Source: an uncultured bacterium
GTDB taxonomy: Bacteria; Bacillota; Clostridia; Lachnospirales; Lachnospiraceae
Assembly (NCBI GenBank): GCA_947647735.1
Contig: CANSLJ010000001.1
Span: 186,001-250,000 of the forward strand
Reading direction: 5' to 3'
Length of the DNA stretch: 64,000 nucleotides
The translations under genes were made by a program, and so were the position numbers. Of this stretch, positions 28,345 through 37,335 are shown in pieces; position 1 is the stretch's first letter; every line of letters starts with the position of its first letter. The notes under the pieces were generated by a model. The model was not told the DNA's origin. It was given only the letters and a program-made list of their open reading frames with translations, and ran no database searches.

Positions 28345-28659
28345 ATGATGTACATGCATTATTGTAAGCGTTGCCAAAAGGTTCATATGTTAAACGGACA
28401 TAAGATGTCCTGTCCAAGATGCGAAACGTCTCTTGCTGAATTACAGATTTCCTATCTGGATTACACCAATATGTCCCGGGAAGAACGGGCTGCTTTCACT
28501 GTACGCCTGAAAGACCCTGAGCGGCTCGCAAGGCTCAGTACTACCTATCGGATGTACAAGTACAGCAAATGGTACAAAGAACTGATAAGCCAGACTCCGG
28601 ATAACATCTACCCGTTTGATACAAAAAGAAACCTCATTGGCCTCGCTGCAACCAACTGA
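28345..28659 (+). CDS. Small zinc-ribbon protein of unknown function
   Basis: A 104-aa soluble protein with CKRC near the N-terminus and CPRC about 20 residues later, the four cysteines of a zinc ribbon, followed by a helical, charged tail. I do not recognise a named family. The ATG at 28345 has AAAGGGG 8 bases upstream; an in-frame TTG seven codons earlier precedes the ribosome site. It is the first plus-strand gene after the divergent promoter region, 106 bp before the recombinase. It may bind nucleic acid or act as an adaptor, but this is only suggested by the ribbon. Confidence 0.7.
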   Translation: MMYMHYCKRCQKVHMLNGHKMSCPRCETSLAELQISYLDYTNMSREERAAFTVRLKDPERLARLSTTYRMYKYSKWYKELISQTPDNIYPFDTKRNLIGLAATN

Positions 28660-28723
28660 CAGACTTTCGAAAGATTGTCTCGCTTACTTAAAAACTGAAT
28701 ATGGAATAGACAATTCTCAAAAG

Positions 28724-28760
28724 GGCACTCATAATTAGTTAAAAAACTAAGGAGAGTGTC
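28724..28760 (+). promoter_or_regulatory. Leader hairpin over the recombinase ribosome site
   Basis: GGCACTC pairs with GAGTGTC (one G-T) around an inner perfect stem TTAGTT-AAAA-AACTAA. AAGGAG, the ribosome site of the integrase gene, sits between the two stems' 3' arms, and TTTTT then ATG follow. It could limit translation or act as an attenuator. A recombination site is also conceivable. Confidence 0.5.
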
Positions 28761-28765
28761 TTTTT

Positions 28766-29716
28766 ATGAATACTTTAAATGACTTTATCGAAAAATATCT
28801 GGAATACTGTAAATATAGAAAACGCCTGGATTCTAAAACGCTGAAAGCATACCAGATAGATCTGAAGCAGTACAAGGAATTCTGCGACAGTTTGGCCAAT
28901 GGATTTTCTAAGGACGCTGTAGACCACTTTATTACATATTTACACAAGCAATATAAGCCCAAAACTGTAAAGCGCAAAATTGCGAGCCTGAAAGCCTTCT
29001 TCCATCATATGGAATACAAAGAAGTAATTAAGGATAATCCCTTCGCGAAGCTGGATATCCGTTTTCGGGAAGCAAAACTTTTACCTAAAACAATTCCCTT
29101 CCATTCTATACGGACATTTCTGTCTACTATTTATATCCAAAAAGAAAAGGCACGTTCCGAATACCAACAACGATGCTGCATCAGAGATATCGCTGTCATC
29201 GAATTATTATTTGCCACCGGAATACGAATATCCGAGTTATGTGCGTTAAAGCCATCTGATATAGACCTGGAAAGCAGAAACATTCTGATCTATGGGAAGG
29301 GTTCCAAAGAAAGAATTCTGCAGATTGGAAATCAGGAAGTTCTTTCTGCCCTTCTCTTATATCAGGAAACTTTCCATGCGGATATTGAGTTTTGTGGATA
29401 TTTTTTTGTAAACAGGTTAAAGCACAAATTATCAGATCAGTCAGTCCGGCATATGATCAACCACTATGCGGCGCTAGCCGGAATCAGCCAGCATATTACC
29501 CCACATATGTTCAGACATTCCTTTGCCACGCTTTTGTTGGAGCAGGATGTGGATATCAGATATATACAACGGATGCTTGGACACAGTTCCATTAGTACGA
29601 CAGAGATTTATACTCATGTTTCTAATGTGAAGCAGAAGGATATTCTGGTACATAAGCATCCTCGGAATTTTATGGTGGTGGATGATTGTATTTCTACTAT
29701 CAATCAGTTATACTAA
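28766..29716 (+). CDS. Tyrosine recombinase (XerC/XerD-like integrase)
   Basis: A 316-aa site-specific recombinase with an N-terminal SAM-like core-binding domain (1-100) and a complete catalytic domain: Arg154 in TGIRISELC, Lys178 in YGKGSKER, His247 and Arg250 in HMFRHS, His273 in GHSS and Tyr282 in EIYTHV. All catalytic residues are present, so activity is expected. It is not beside an obvious prophage or conjugative element. Its place between two surface-glycan operons resembles recombinases that flip glycan promoters in other bacteria, but no invertible segment is evident here. A standalone mobile remnant is the alternative. Confidence 0.92.
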   Translation: MNTLNDFIEKYLEYCKYRKRLDSKTLKAYQIDLKQYKEFCDSLANGFSKDAVDHFITYLHKQYKPKTVKRKIASLKAFFHHMEYKEVIKDNPFAKLDIRFREAKLLPKTIPFHSIRTFLSTIYIQKEKARSEYQQRCCIRDIAVIELLFATGIRISELCALKPSDIDLESRNILIYGKGSKERILQIGNQEVLSALLLYQETFHADIEFCGYFFVNRLKHKLSDQSVRHMINHYAALAGISQHITPHMFRHSFATLLLEQDVDIRYIQRMLGHSSISTTEIYTHVSNVKQKDILVHKHPRNFMVVDDCISTINQLY

Positions 29717-29874
29717 ATGCAATAACGATCAGCAATGCATAGATTGAATCGATTGAGGGGAAGCTTATGGCAGGGACCGTTGTGATCTGGCAAGATGTTC
29801 TGTCGTTAAACTTTTCCTCTCTTCTATGAATCTTATTCCATATGCGGACAACAACATCACAGAAAGGTATAAAA

Positions 29875-31059
29875 ATGACAAATACAAATAGAAACTCACC
29901 TGAACATAAAAAAAGACGTTCCAGAGAACCGGAATGGATCGATTTAGAAGAACAGTCCTTGGACGATATTGTTGCTTTCGGACAGGATGATATATCGGAT
30001 GCTCCATCTGAAACCGCTCCCCAAAAGCGGTCAGCACCCGGAAAATCCTCCTCGCCAAAAAAACCTGCAAGAAAAAAAGCATCACCCAAAAAGAAAAAGA
30101 TGAAGATCAATTTCCATGTCGTCCTGCTTTCTCTGATGGCAATTGTTTTTGTGATCATCGCCTTTAAATTACTGTTCTGGGACAAAAGGGAACGTCAAAA
30201 TACGGAGCGGGAAAACGATACCACTCTCTCCTTTGACACAGAGCCCCTGGATTCCATCGTCCCGCTGGATTCCTCAGATACCAGCCAAAAAGAAAAGGAC
30301 GATGACCTGCGTATCCTGTTTCTGGGTAACGGCTCTCTTGCAGATGACAAAAACGCAGACACCAACCTGGCAAACATCGTGCAGGCAAAGACCGGCGCCA
30401 CGGTTTATAACTGCGCCATTCCCGGCTCTTATATGACAATGAAAAACGATACCTATAAAGATACCTTTATTTATGATGCGTTTTCTTTTTATAACCTGTG
30501 TACGATTTTTACAATTGATAACACGAAAACCATCTCCTGGGCGGAGCGTGATCTGGGCGGTTTCCCAGAAGATGTGAAAGAGTCTCTTGATCTTTTACAA
30601 TCTATTGACTATAACGAACTAGATGTCCTTTGCATTTATTATGATGGCGCAGACTATCTGGACGAACGAGGTTCCTATAATATCGACAAGGAATCTGATC
30701 CCACCCTGTTCTGTGGCGCATTGTCCGCCGGACTCGACTTGATCCAACAGTTCCTGCCTCATGTCAGGATTATTGTGATGTCACCCACTTATGCCTATGT
30801 GGTGGATAAGGATGGAAACTATACTTCCTCCTTTATGACGGATATCCTGGACGAGCCCATGTCCAACTATATCGGTCTCCAGTCACAGACCTGTATGGAT
30901 CACCATGTTACCTTTGTGGATAATTTTTATGGCAGTGTCTATGAGGAGATCGCAGATGACTATCTGAAAGACAATATCTTATTAAATGAAAAAGGCCATG
31001 CTCTTCTCGCAGACAGATTCTTGTATGCGCTGAATCGTTTTAAAGATTACGATTTCTGA
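29875..31059 (+). CDS. Membrane-anchored SGNH-fold protein lacking catalytic residues
   Basis: A 394-aa type II membrane protein: a basic Pro/Lys/Ser-rich cytoplasmic tail (1-78), one transmembrane helix (79-101), an acidic linker and an SGNH-like domain (about 143-390). It is homologous to the two intact SGNH proteins of the facing operon (shared YNCAI-x-GS and SPTY). However, the GDS block reads LGNGS, the GxND block reads YDGADYL and the C-terminal DxxH block reads DNIL, so the Asp/Asn/His positions are lost. It is probably a non-catalytic relative. The ATG at 29875 has GAAAGG upstream; an earlier ATG at 29842 is less supported. The 158-bp gap before it shows no clear feature. Confidence 0.75.
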   Translation: MTNTNRNSPEHKKRRSREPEWIDLEEQSLDDIVAFGQDDISDAPSETAPQKRSAPGKSSSPKKPARKKASPKKKKMKINFHVVLLSLMAIVFVIIAFKLLFWDKRERQNTERENDTTLSFDTEPLDSIVPLDSSDTSQKEKDDDLRILFLGNGSLADDKNADTNLANIVQAKTGATVYNCAIPGSYMTMKNDTYKDTFIYDAFSFYNLCTIFTIDNTKTISWAERDLGGFPEDVKESLDLLQSIDYNELDVLCIYYDGADYLDERGSYNIDKESDPTLFCGALSAGLDLIQQFLPHVRIIVMSPTYAYVVDKDGNYTSSFMTDILDEPMSNYIGLQSQTCMDHHVTFVDNFYGSVYEEIADDYLKDNILLNEKGHALLADRFLYALNRFKDYDF

Positions 31060-31103
31060 ACAGGCCTATTATGATTAGTTTGCAGAGGTACACTGCTATA
31101 TTA

Positions 31104-31868
31104 CTACAGCCCCAGATAAGCCCCATCCTGCAAATAAATCCGATAACCGGCTACCGTTTCCACATAATGGTAGTCGGTTTTTTCAAACCCCTCCTGCCCC
31201 GGCTTTGTCTCATGCAGAATAATATAATGACACCCCTGCTCCCCCGCCAGAGAAGCAATCTTTTCACAATCTACCTCTTCCTCCCTCATGGCATCATAGA
31301 GCGGATTATCATTCTCCCAGCGCTCCACCGCCATCTCTCTACCATAGGGCATACAGACATTGGCGGTATACTGCCTCACATAGGGCAGCATCTCATCGGG
31401 GAAGACAGCTCTCACTTCCCTGCCTTCCACAATAATAGCATCACAGACAAGTGCCACCGTTTGAGGCACATGGAACCGATTATAGGCAGGTCCGAAATAG
31501 GGGTTGTCATAGACATAATCCCCCGTTATGATGATGAAAGCACAGACAATCCCTACAGCCAACACGCTGAACCACCTTTTGGAACAGCTTGCAGCCAGCC
31601 GTACTCCCCCATAAGCAATCACCGCTGTCATCGGCACCAGCCACAAGATCCGGTAATATGTCTCCTCGTCCAGATACTGATACACTGCTTTTACAAACAA
31701 CGGAAAGAAAAAAAGAACTACTGTCACTGCAGAAGTATATAGCAGAATGATCCTTTTTATCCTGTCCTTTTCCACTACCATCAGATAAAGAAAAGAGACC
31801 AAAAAAAGCCCCGCAGCCCAGCCGTTTCCTATATAATTTTTAAACAGTACGATAATCTCATTCCACAT
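31104..31868 (-). CDS. Membrane protein of unknown function
   Basis: A 254-aa protein with four or five hydrophobic helices in the N-terminal 140 residues and a soluble, probably extracytoplasmic C-terminal part (CHYIILHETKPGQEGFEKTDY). That C-terminal layout is seen in many GT-C-like proteins, whose catalytic half is missing here. It follows the 380-aa membrane protein by 16 bp and could be its partner, making a split GT-C. It is the last gene of the 33-kb operon. No family was recognised. Confidence 0.65.
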   Translation of the reverse strand: MWNEIIVLFKNYIGNGWAAGLFLVSFLYLMVVEKDRIKRIILLYTSAVTVVLFFFPLFVKAVYQYLDEETYYRILWLVPMTAVIAYGGVRLAASCSKRWFSVLAVGIVCAFIIITGDYVYDNPYFGPAYNRFHVPQTVALVCDAIIVEGREVRAVFPDEMLPYVRQYTANVCMPYGREMAVERWENDNPLYDAMREEEVDCEKIASLAGEQGCHYIILHETKPGQEGFEKTDYHYVETVAGYRIYLQDGAYLGL

Positions 31869-31884
31869 TTTCCACGCTGTCTTT

Positions 31885-33027
31885 CTACTTCAAATTCAGA
31901 TACATCAACGCATACACAATCCCCGGCACACACCCCAAAAGTCCCTGCCACAAAACATGCGGCCTTCGATACAAAATAAACAACAAAAAGGCTGTCAATG
32001 TCACTAACATACCACACAAAAATCCCGCCATTGTACTGCAAAGACACCCCGCCATCATCGCAGCCATCAGCCAGAGTACATTCTGTATACCTGCCTTCCC
32101 CTGTTTCTTCACCTCTTCCGCTATCTCATACAATAAGAGAAGAAAAAATGGCAAAATCACATTCCCCAGTGCCGCCTTCCCCTGTCTTGTCCTTGTCAAC
32201 AGAAATGTAGAAGCAGGATAGATAGAATAATTCCCATATATCTGCAAAAGAGACACAAATATCATAAAGACTGGCAGCAGTGTCTCCTGCTTGACCCATT
32301 CCTTCCTTTCCTTTCCGATCACCACATCCCTGCACAACAGCCTCCCAATCTCCAGATAAAGCACATAGGTCACAGGGATCAACACCAGCGGCATCAAAGA
32401 ATGCGCTGCCACCGCCGCATTCACACCGCATTTTGCCGCAATAAAAGAAACCCAGATTGGAAAAGGTGCCAGCCCGTGCCGCATATCCAGCGTGGTCGGC
32501 GCTCCCGTATAGGAATCAATAGCGTACATCCCACCCCCCAGATTTGCCGCCGTGGAAATCGGAATATAATAAGCGTCATCCCCATCCGCATAGGCAAGCC
32601 TGTAAGCCTGCAACACCTGAAACAACAAGCTGGCAGCAAAAACAGCCCAGAGTGCCAAAATAACCATTCCTTCCCGGCTTTTCACTCTTCCCCATGCCGC
32701 TTTTCCCCGCACGGTAATATCGTCCCGCAAACCGCCTTTCAACCGTAGCCAGAATAAGATCGCCCCCGCGATCGTCAGGGTCAGGCAAACCAGTTCAAAA
32801 AAAAGTTCCACCTGCCAAAACTTCCCCGCCTTCAACACAAACGGCACCGCGATCAACTGAAAAACAGCCCACATCAAAATATAGCCCAGTCCAAAGGAAA
32901 ATCCCGGCGTCATTGTTCCCATTCCCGCATCCTGTTTCGCCGTTCTGCCAATCTCCAACGCAAAATATCCAATCCCCAGAGGCACCAACACCATCCAAAT
33001 CCCTAGCATTAACAATTTTATTATCAT
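31885..33027 (-). CDS. Polytopic membrane protein, possibly DUF6077-type
   Basis: A 380-aa protein with about ten predicted helices. The extracellular-loop stretch DGDDAYYIPISTAANLGGGM, with acidic residues just after an early helix, resembles the metal/substrate loop of GT-C glycosyltransferases. I associate this kind of protein with the DUF6077 group, tentatively. It lies between the GT39-like gene (15 bp gap) and the 254-aa membrane protein (16 bp gap). Together these two may equal one GT-C enzyme in length and topology. No catalytic claim can be made. Confidence 0.6.
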   Translation of the reverse strand: MIIKLLMLGIWMVLVPLGIGYFALEIGRTAKQDAGMGTMTPGFSFGLGYILMWAVFQLIAVPFVLKAGKFWQVELFFELVCLTLTIAGAILFWLRLKGGLRDDITVRGKAAWGRVKSREGMVILALWAVFAASLLFQVLQAYRLAYADGDDAYYIPISTAANLGGGMYAIDSYTGAPTTLDMRHGLAPFPIWVSFIAAKCGVNAAVAAHSLMPLVLIPVTYVLYLEIGRLLCRDVVIGKERKEWVKQETLLPVFMIFVSLLQIYGNYSIYPASTFLLTRTRQGKAALGNVILPFFLLLLYEIAEEVKKQGKAGIQNVLWLMAAMMAGCLCSTMAGFLCGMLVTLTAFLLFILYRRPHVLWQGLLGCVPGIVYALMYLNLK

Positions 33028-33042
33028 CTTTTATTCCATTTC

Positions 33043-34854
33043 CTACTTCCGAAACAATCGCACCGTATCCTGATGCACCGACTCCCGCACCAAATATTCT
33101 GCCGGTTCAAATCCATAACTTTCCACAAGATACCCTTCCACCGCCGCCTGATCAATGTTATTCTTCATAAGCACCACCAACTCCTGCTCGTTTTCCAAGC
33201 GCTTATCCGGAGAACGTGAAAAAAGCTCCTCCTCCGTCACCATCAAAGTCTCCTTATAGTTGGTAAACTCTACCAAATTCTGATAGTAGCCCACGCCCTC
33301 ATAAATACAAAGACAAGCTCTGTCCCCATACTCCCTGGACATAGCCTCCTGTACGCCATATCCCTCATATAAATAAGCAGGCTCCATCATCGACAAATTA
33401 GGGATCACGAGAAATGCCGCCAGCACAGGCAAAATCCCCTTATGCGAGAACGCCTTTAAATACCGCTTCAAGACATCCAAACTCTTCTGAAGAAGCACCC
33501 CCAGCAGAAGCGCCATCAGCGGAAATACAGGCATCAGATAACGATCCGCATAATAGGGCGCTATCTTCACCACCACCAGAAAATAGCCAATACATGGAAC
33601 ACAGATCATATAATATTCCCATCTGAAATCGCCGCGCAGCCTTCTTTCTTTTTTCCGCTCCACTTTCTTTACCTTCGCCAGCTCACTATCCTGCATCAGG
33701 CTCACAATCCCCCAGCAGGCAAGGGCAGCCACCACCACGAATAAAAAAATTCCCAGTCCCACGGCGCCGCCGAGCACCTCTTCCTCTATGATTGCCAGAA
33801 AATGAACCAGACGCTCTCCAAATCCTGAAAGCCCGCCGCCGAGGTTCTGCACCGACTCTACCCCGCGCTCACTATAAAGCACATCCGCCACAGAGAAGGG
33901 AAAAATACATAAGCCAAACAAAGCCGAAACCCCCATCGACCGGCAATAGTAAAATAGACTTTTTTTCTCTGTCTTCCAGAGATAAACCACAGTAACCCCC
34001 GCGAGAAAGAACATAAAGATCACAAAATAATATTGCGTTAAAAACCCACAGACTGTCACAAAAATAAGCAGTTTATTCTGTTTTTCCCACTGCCCTGTCC
34101 GCCTTTTTTTCATATGAACATAAAGAGCCGCCATACAAAAGAAGGTCAACATTGCATACATCCGTATCAGCAGCAGCGTAGCGATTCCTGCCATACTACA
34201 GCCATAAAGGATACTAACCGCCCATCCCAGTTGTTCTCCCTCCGGTAAAAATTCCCGGCAAACCTTCATCAACAGAACACAGATTCCCAATACCAGCACA
34301 AGATTGATACAGCATCCCATCCAAGGAGTAATCTGTCCTTGAAAAATGGAACTCACCGTATGGAGTGTCATAAAATGCAATGGCGGATGATTATCATCCT
34401 TCACATTAAAATAGACCGAAAGATAATTGAAACTATCCCTGCCGTCCGTCGTAATATAATCATGAAACTGCCCTGCCGTAATCCAGACCGGTTCCTCGTA
34501 AACATCCGCTTTATAGGAAAGCATTTTACTCTCCCCCCGATTTTTCAGCACATCCTTCACGTTCTCCGCCAGATTGGCAAAAGTCTCCCCCAGACTGTCC
34601 CCATAAATTTCATTTTTTACAAACTTCTCCAGCCTGCCCTCCGGCTGCGTTGTCACAATCCAGGGGGTAAATTCCGCATTTGCAAGTTCAAAGGACAGCA
34701 GTTCATCCATATGATAACCCTGTTTCTGAGAAATAAAAAAACAGCCCACCAGAAAGATCACTGCCAGCATACATAAATTCCACTTATTCTTTTTCAGAAA
34801 AAGCTTTCCTTTGCTCTGCCGAAAACTTTTGATGTTGCTCTCCTTATTCTGCAT
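33043..34854 (-). CDS. GT-C membrane glycosyltransferase (GT39/ArnT-like)
   Basis: A 603-aa polytopic enzyme. After the first helix comes a long outer loop, then DDNHPPLHFM, the Asp-x-His-Pro-Pro signature of PMT/ArnT-type enzymes that use polyprenyl-phosphate sugars. A C-terminal outer domain with a DRACLCIYEGVGYY segment follows the helices. It is expected to add a sugar to a surface acceptor on the outer face. It overlaps the SGNH gene by 11 bp, so the two are likely coupled. Substrate unknown. Confidence 0.82.
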   Translation of the reverse strand: MQNKESNIKSFRQSKGKLFLKKNKWNLCMLAVIFLVGCFFISQKQGYHMDELLSFELANAEFTPWIVTTQPEGRLEKFVKNEIYGDSLGETFANLAENVKDVLKNRGESKMLSYKADVYEEPVWITAGQFHDYITTDGRDSFNYLSVYFNVKDDNHPPLHFMTLHTVSSIFQGQITPWMGCCINLVLVLGICVLLMKVCREFLPEGEQLGWAVSILYGCSMAGIATLLLIRMYAMLTFFCMAALYVHMKKRRTGQWEKQNKLLIFVTVCGFLTQYYFVIFMFFLAGVTVVYLWKTEKKSLFYYCRSMGVSALFGLCIFPFSVADVLYSERGVESVQNLGGGLSGFGERLVHFLAIIEEEVLGGAVGLGIFLFVVVAALACWGIVSLMQDSELAKVKKVERKKERRLRGDFRWEYYMICVPCIGYFLVVVKIAPYYADRYLMPVFPLMALLLGVLLQKSLDVLKRYLKAFSHKGILPVLAAFLVIPNLSMMEPAYLYEGYGVQEAMSREYGDRACLCIYEGVGYYQNLVEFTNYKETLMVTEEELFSRSPDKRLENEQELVVLMKNNIDQAAVEGYLVESYGFEPAEYLVRESVHQDTVRLFRK

Positions 34855-35716
34855 GCATTTCCCCGCTTTCCTGCCACTGTTTGATCAGATGGGCCGCCAG
34901 ATTTTCAGCATAAGCCCTCCGCCCCTTTTCTGTCAGATGGGTCGCATCCTCCAGATATACCGCACCGTTATGAATGGAAATCCCCAACCCATCATAATTA
35001 TCTATGAACAGATAGCCATACGCCTCCGCAATCCGCCCTGCAGACAACGCATAGTCCTCGCCGGTTCCCGCTCCATAATCATAGGTTGTACTCTCGTGGA
35101 TCACCTGCCCATAGGAATATCCCTGACAATAAGTAGGCGATAGGATCACAATTTCTGCATTAGGACAGCTCTCTCGAAGCAGTTCTATAGAAGTGCAGAG
35201 CGCCCCCTCATAGGTGGTAACATCATAACAGTTATCTGGATTTCTCCGCTTCACAGCTCCAAAGTAATCATTTAGTCCATAAGCGATCAATACATAATCC
35301 ATGTCGGAAAAAGTCACATTTTGCAGGACATCTGTCATTTCAGCATCCGCCGGAAAGTCAATTTCACGTTTTCCTGCAATATATTCTGCCATGACAAACA
35401 GCCCGTAATCATCCGCCGCCGCCCGGCTTCCCTTTATAGCACAGTTATATACTGTAACATTCTCAAGTTCCTTTTCCAGAAGCGCCGCAATGCCGGTCTC
35501 CCCCCGCTCCAGATCCCAGATACTATCACCCAACACCAGGATCTCCACATTCCCCCGCTCTTTTATTGCCCGCCGCTTTTCCTGCCCAGCTATCAATCCC
35601 CGCGCACCAACGATGGCAAGCACGCAAAAAATCGTTCCTGCCATCAAAATAAAAACACTAAAAATACGCTGTTTTAATGCCACCAACTGCAAACTGCCCG
35701 CCATCTCATTCTTCAT
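34844..35716 (-). CDS. Membrane-anchored SGNH/GDSL hydrolase or acyltransferase
   Basis: A 290-aa protein with one N-terminal transmembrane helix (about 20-42) and an extracytoplasmic SGNH domain. The catalytic serine is in LGDSIW (Ser65), the Gly-Asn block is YGLNDYF, and the Asp-His pair is DATH near the C-terminus. The SGNH fold includes esterases and O-acetyltransferase domains. With an AT3 membrane acyltransferase in the same operon, a split PatA/PatB-like O-acyl transfer system is possible, as is deacetylation. AGGAGG precedes the ATG. It overlaps the neighbours by 4 and 11 bp. Confidence 0.82.
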   Translation of the reverse strand: MKNEMAGSLQLVALKQRIFSVFILMAGTIFCVLAIVGARGLIAGQEKRRAIKERGNVEILVLGDSIWDLERGETGIAALLEKELENVTVYNCAIKGSRAAADDYGLFVMAEYIAGKREIDFPADAEMTDVLQNVTFSDMDYVLIAYGLNDYFGAVKRRNPDNCYDVTTYEGALCTSIELLRESCPNAEIVILSPTYCQGYSYGQVIHESTTYDYGAGTGEDYALSAGRIAEAYGYLFIDNYDGLGISIHNGAVYLEDATHLTEKGRRAYAENLAAHLIKQWQESGEMHAE

Positions 35717-37335
35717 GAAAAGACCTCCTGAGCTGCCTCTAAAAAGTCTCTGTTTCCCTTATAGTCATAGATCACATATCCACTCCCCCGGAACACCTCC
35801 TGGCCTGCCTGCAAAATCCTGCTTCCGGCAAGCACTCCCTCTTCCTCCTCCGTCAAAAGCAGAAAAACTTTCCCCTGTGCATAATCCGGCTCATAATACT
35901 GCTGTATGGAAGACCAGTGAAATAGAGAAAAACCGCCGTCATCCTCTCTGTGCAGATTGGCAAGTTCCACCTTCCCGTCTGACAACTCCTGTATAATATT
36001 GGCGTTCCAATAAGTTGCATAACCAAAAGTATAGCCTTTCTCCACCAGTTCCTGCGCTATCACTCTTCTCTCTGCGTTCTTATCCGTTGTCATCATAGAC
36101 AGCCCCGTTTTCGCCGTAGCAAAAAACAGGCAAAAGACCAACAAAAACGCCACAACATACCTGTCTAAAGGATTCCTCTCAACCTCAAAATAGAAAATTC
36201 CCAGCGGAATCAATAAAATAACAGTTGTAATATAATATCTTGGAACTAATGTACTGTTTGTAAAAACAAAAACAAAACTATTGAGCAAAAAACTGCTGTA
36301 AAATAGCAGCACTACAAACCGTTTTAAGGGTTGTTGCTCCCTTCGCTCTTTCAGTGCGATATATCCCAATAGCATCAGCAATACAAACGCTATGATAGAG
36401 ATCATCCCCCGTAAAGACAATACACTCTTTCCTGGAATATAGCCAAAAAGCATCAGAAGCGAGCCAAAAGCATCCTGCAGCCGCTCTGTAAAAACCCCCT
36501 GATAAACATCAATAAAATTAGTACTTTCATAAGTCTGAAAACTGTAAGTGCGGCTTACATAGAGCACATTAATCCCATATCCCGTCACACATCCGAAAGC
36601 ACCCAACAGGGAAACAGCCAAACGCCTCAGTCTCTCCCCGCCAAAGACTGCTTTCACATTTTCCCTGCTGACCTCTTTCCGCAAGTTCTCGAAAGCCTCA
36701 TCTCCTGCCAGATGCCAGACCGAAGCAAGTACCAGAGGACACTGCAGCACCAGCATATAACGAACACCTGAAACACCGCAGATCAACGACAATCCCAAAT
36801 AAATTCCCCATAAAATATACAGAGAAACTGTTCTTTTCCTGTTTCCAACAAGCCGCAAAAACAACCCCAGATAAAAAAATAGAATGATCACATGGGACAT
36901 ATAGGTATTTCCCATATGCATATGCAGCATCATAGTCTCTGAAAAGGGAAGCAGCAAAACTACGCCTCCCAGTATCTTCTTGTTTTTCTCTACCGGCAGC
37001 TCCCCCATCATATAAAAATAAGACAGCAACAGCAAAATATAAAAAATAACATTTGTTATCATTCGTATTACATGCCAGCTATCGAAAATATGAAACAATG
37101 GCCCCATAATCAGATGAGTATACAGAAACCGAAACTCCGTAGAGTAGTACCAGCCTGTAGAAGCAAACAGCCTCCCTTCCTCCGCAAGCAGCTTAGAGAA
37201 CATCATTTCCGCCGCCATATCTGAATCCAGCCAGTTTTCCAGATAAAACGCATTCCAAAAAAGCAGCGCAAGAAAAACGCCTGCCAATACAATATATGGA
37301 TAATATTTTCTGATCAGCTTTCCTCCTTTTGACAT
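35713..37335 (-). CDS. Large polytopic membrane protein, GT-C-like
   Basis: A 540-aa protein with about eleven helices, an early outer loop with LDSDMAAEMMFSKLLAEEG (acidic pair after helix 1, as in GT-C enzymes) and a soluble C-terminal domain. It is likely a lipid-sugar-dependent glycosyltransferase, but no named family was recognised. The ATG at 37335 is chosen because GGAGG lies 6 bases upstream; a start 10 codons earlier lacks one. It overlaps the preceding gene by 22 bp and the SGNH gene by 4 bp. Confidence 0.68.
   Translation of the reverse strand: MSKGGKLIRKYYPYIVLAGVFLALLFWNAFYLENWLDSDMAAEMMFSKLLAEEGRLFASTGWYYSTEFRFLYTHLIMGPLFHIFDSWHVIRMITNVIFYILLLLSYFYMMGELPVEKNKKILGGVVLLLPFSETMMLHMHMGNTYMSHVIILFFYLGLFLRLVGNRKRTVSLYILWGIYLGLSLICGVSGVRYMLVLQCPLVLASVWHLAGDEAFENLRKEVSRENVKAVFGGERLRRLAVSLLGAFGCVTGYGINVLYVSRTYSFQTYESTNFIDVYQGVFTERLQDAFGSLLMLFGYIPGKSVLSLRGMISIIAFVLLMLLGYIALKERREQQPLKRFVVLLFYSSFLLNSFVFVFTNSTLVPRYYITTVILLIPLGIFYFEVERNPLDRYVVAFLLVFCLFFATAKTGLSMMTTDKNAERRVIAQELVEKGYTFGYATYWNANIIQELSDGKVELANLHREDDGGFSLFHWSSIQQYYEPDYAQGKVFLLLTEEEEGVLAGSRILQAGQEVFRGSGYVIYDYKGNRDFLEAAQEVFS

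Noticed and set aside
28114-28766. Invertible promoter segment next to the recombinase
   Set aside because: No inverted repeats longer than about 9 bp flank a promoter here, so no invertible segment can be claimed.
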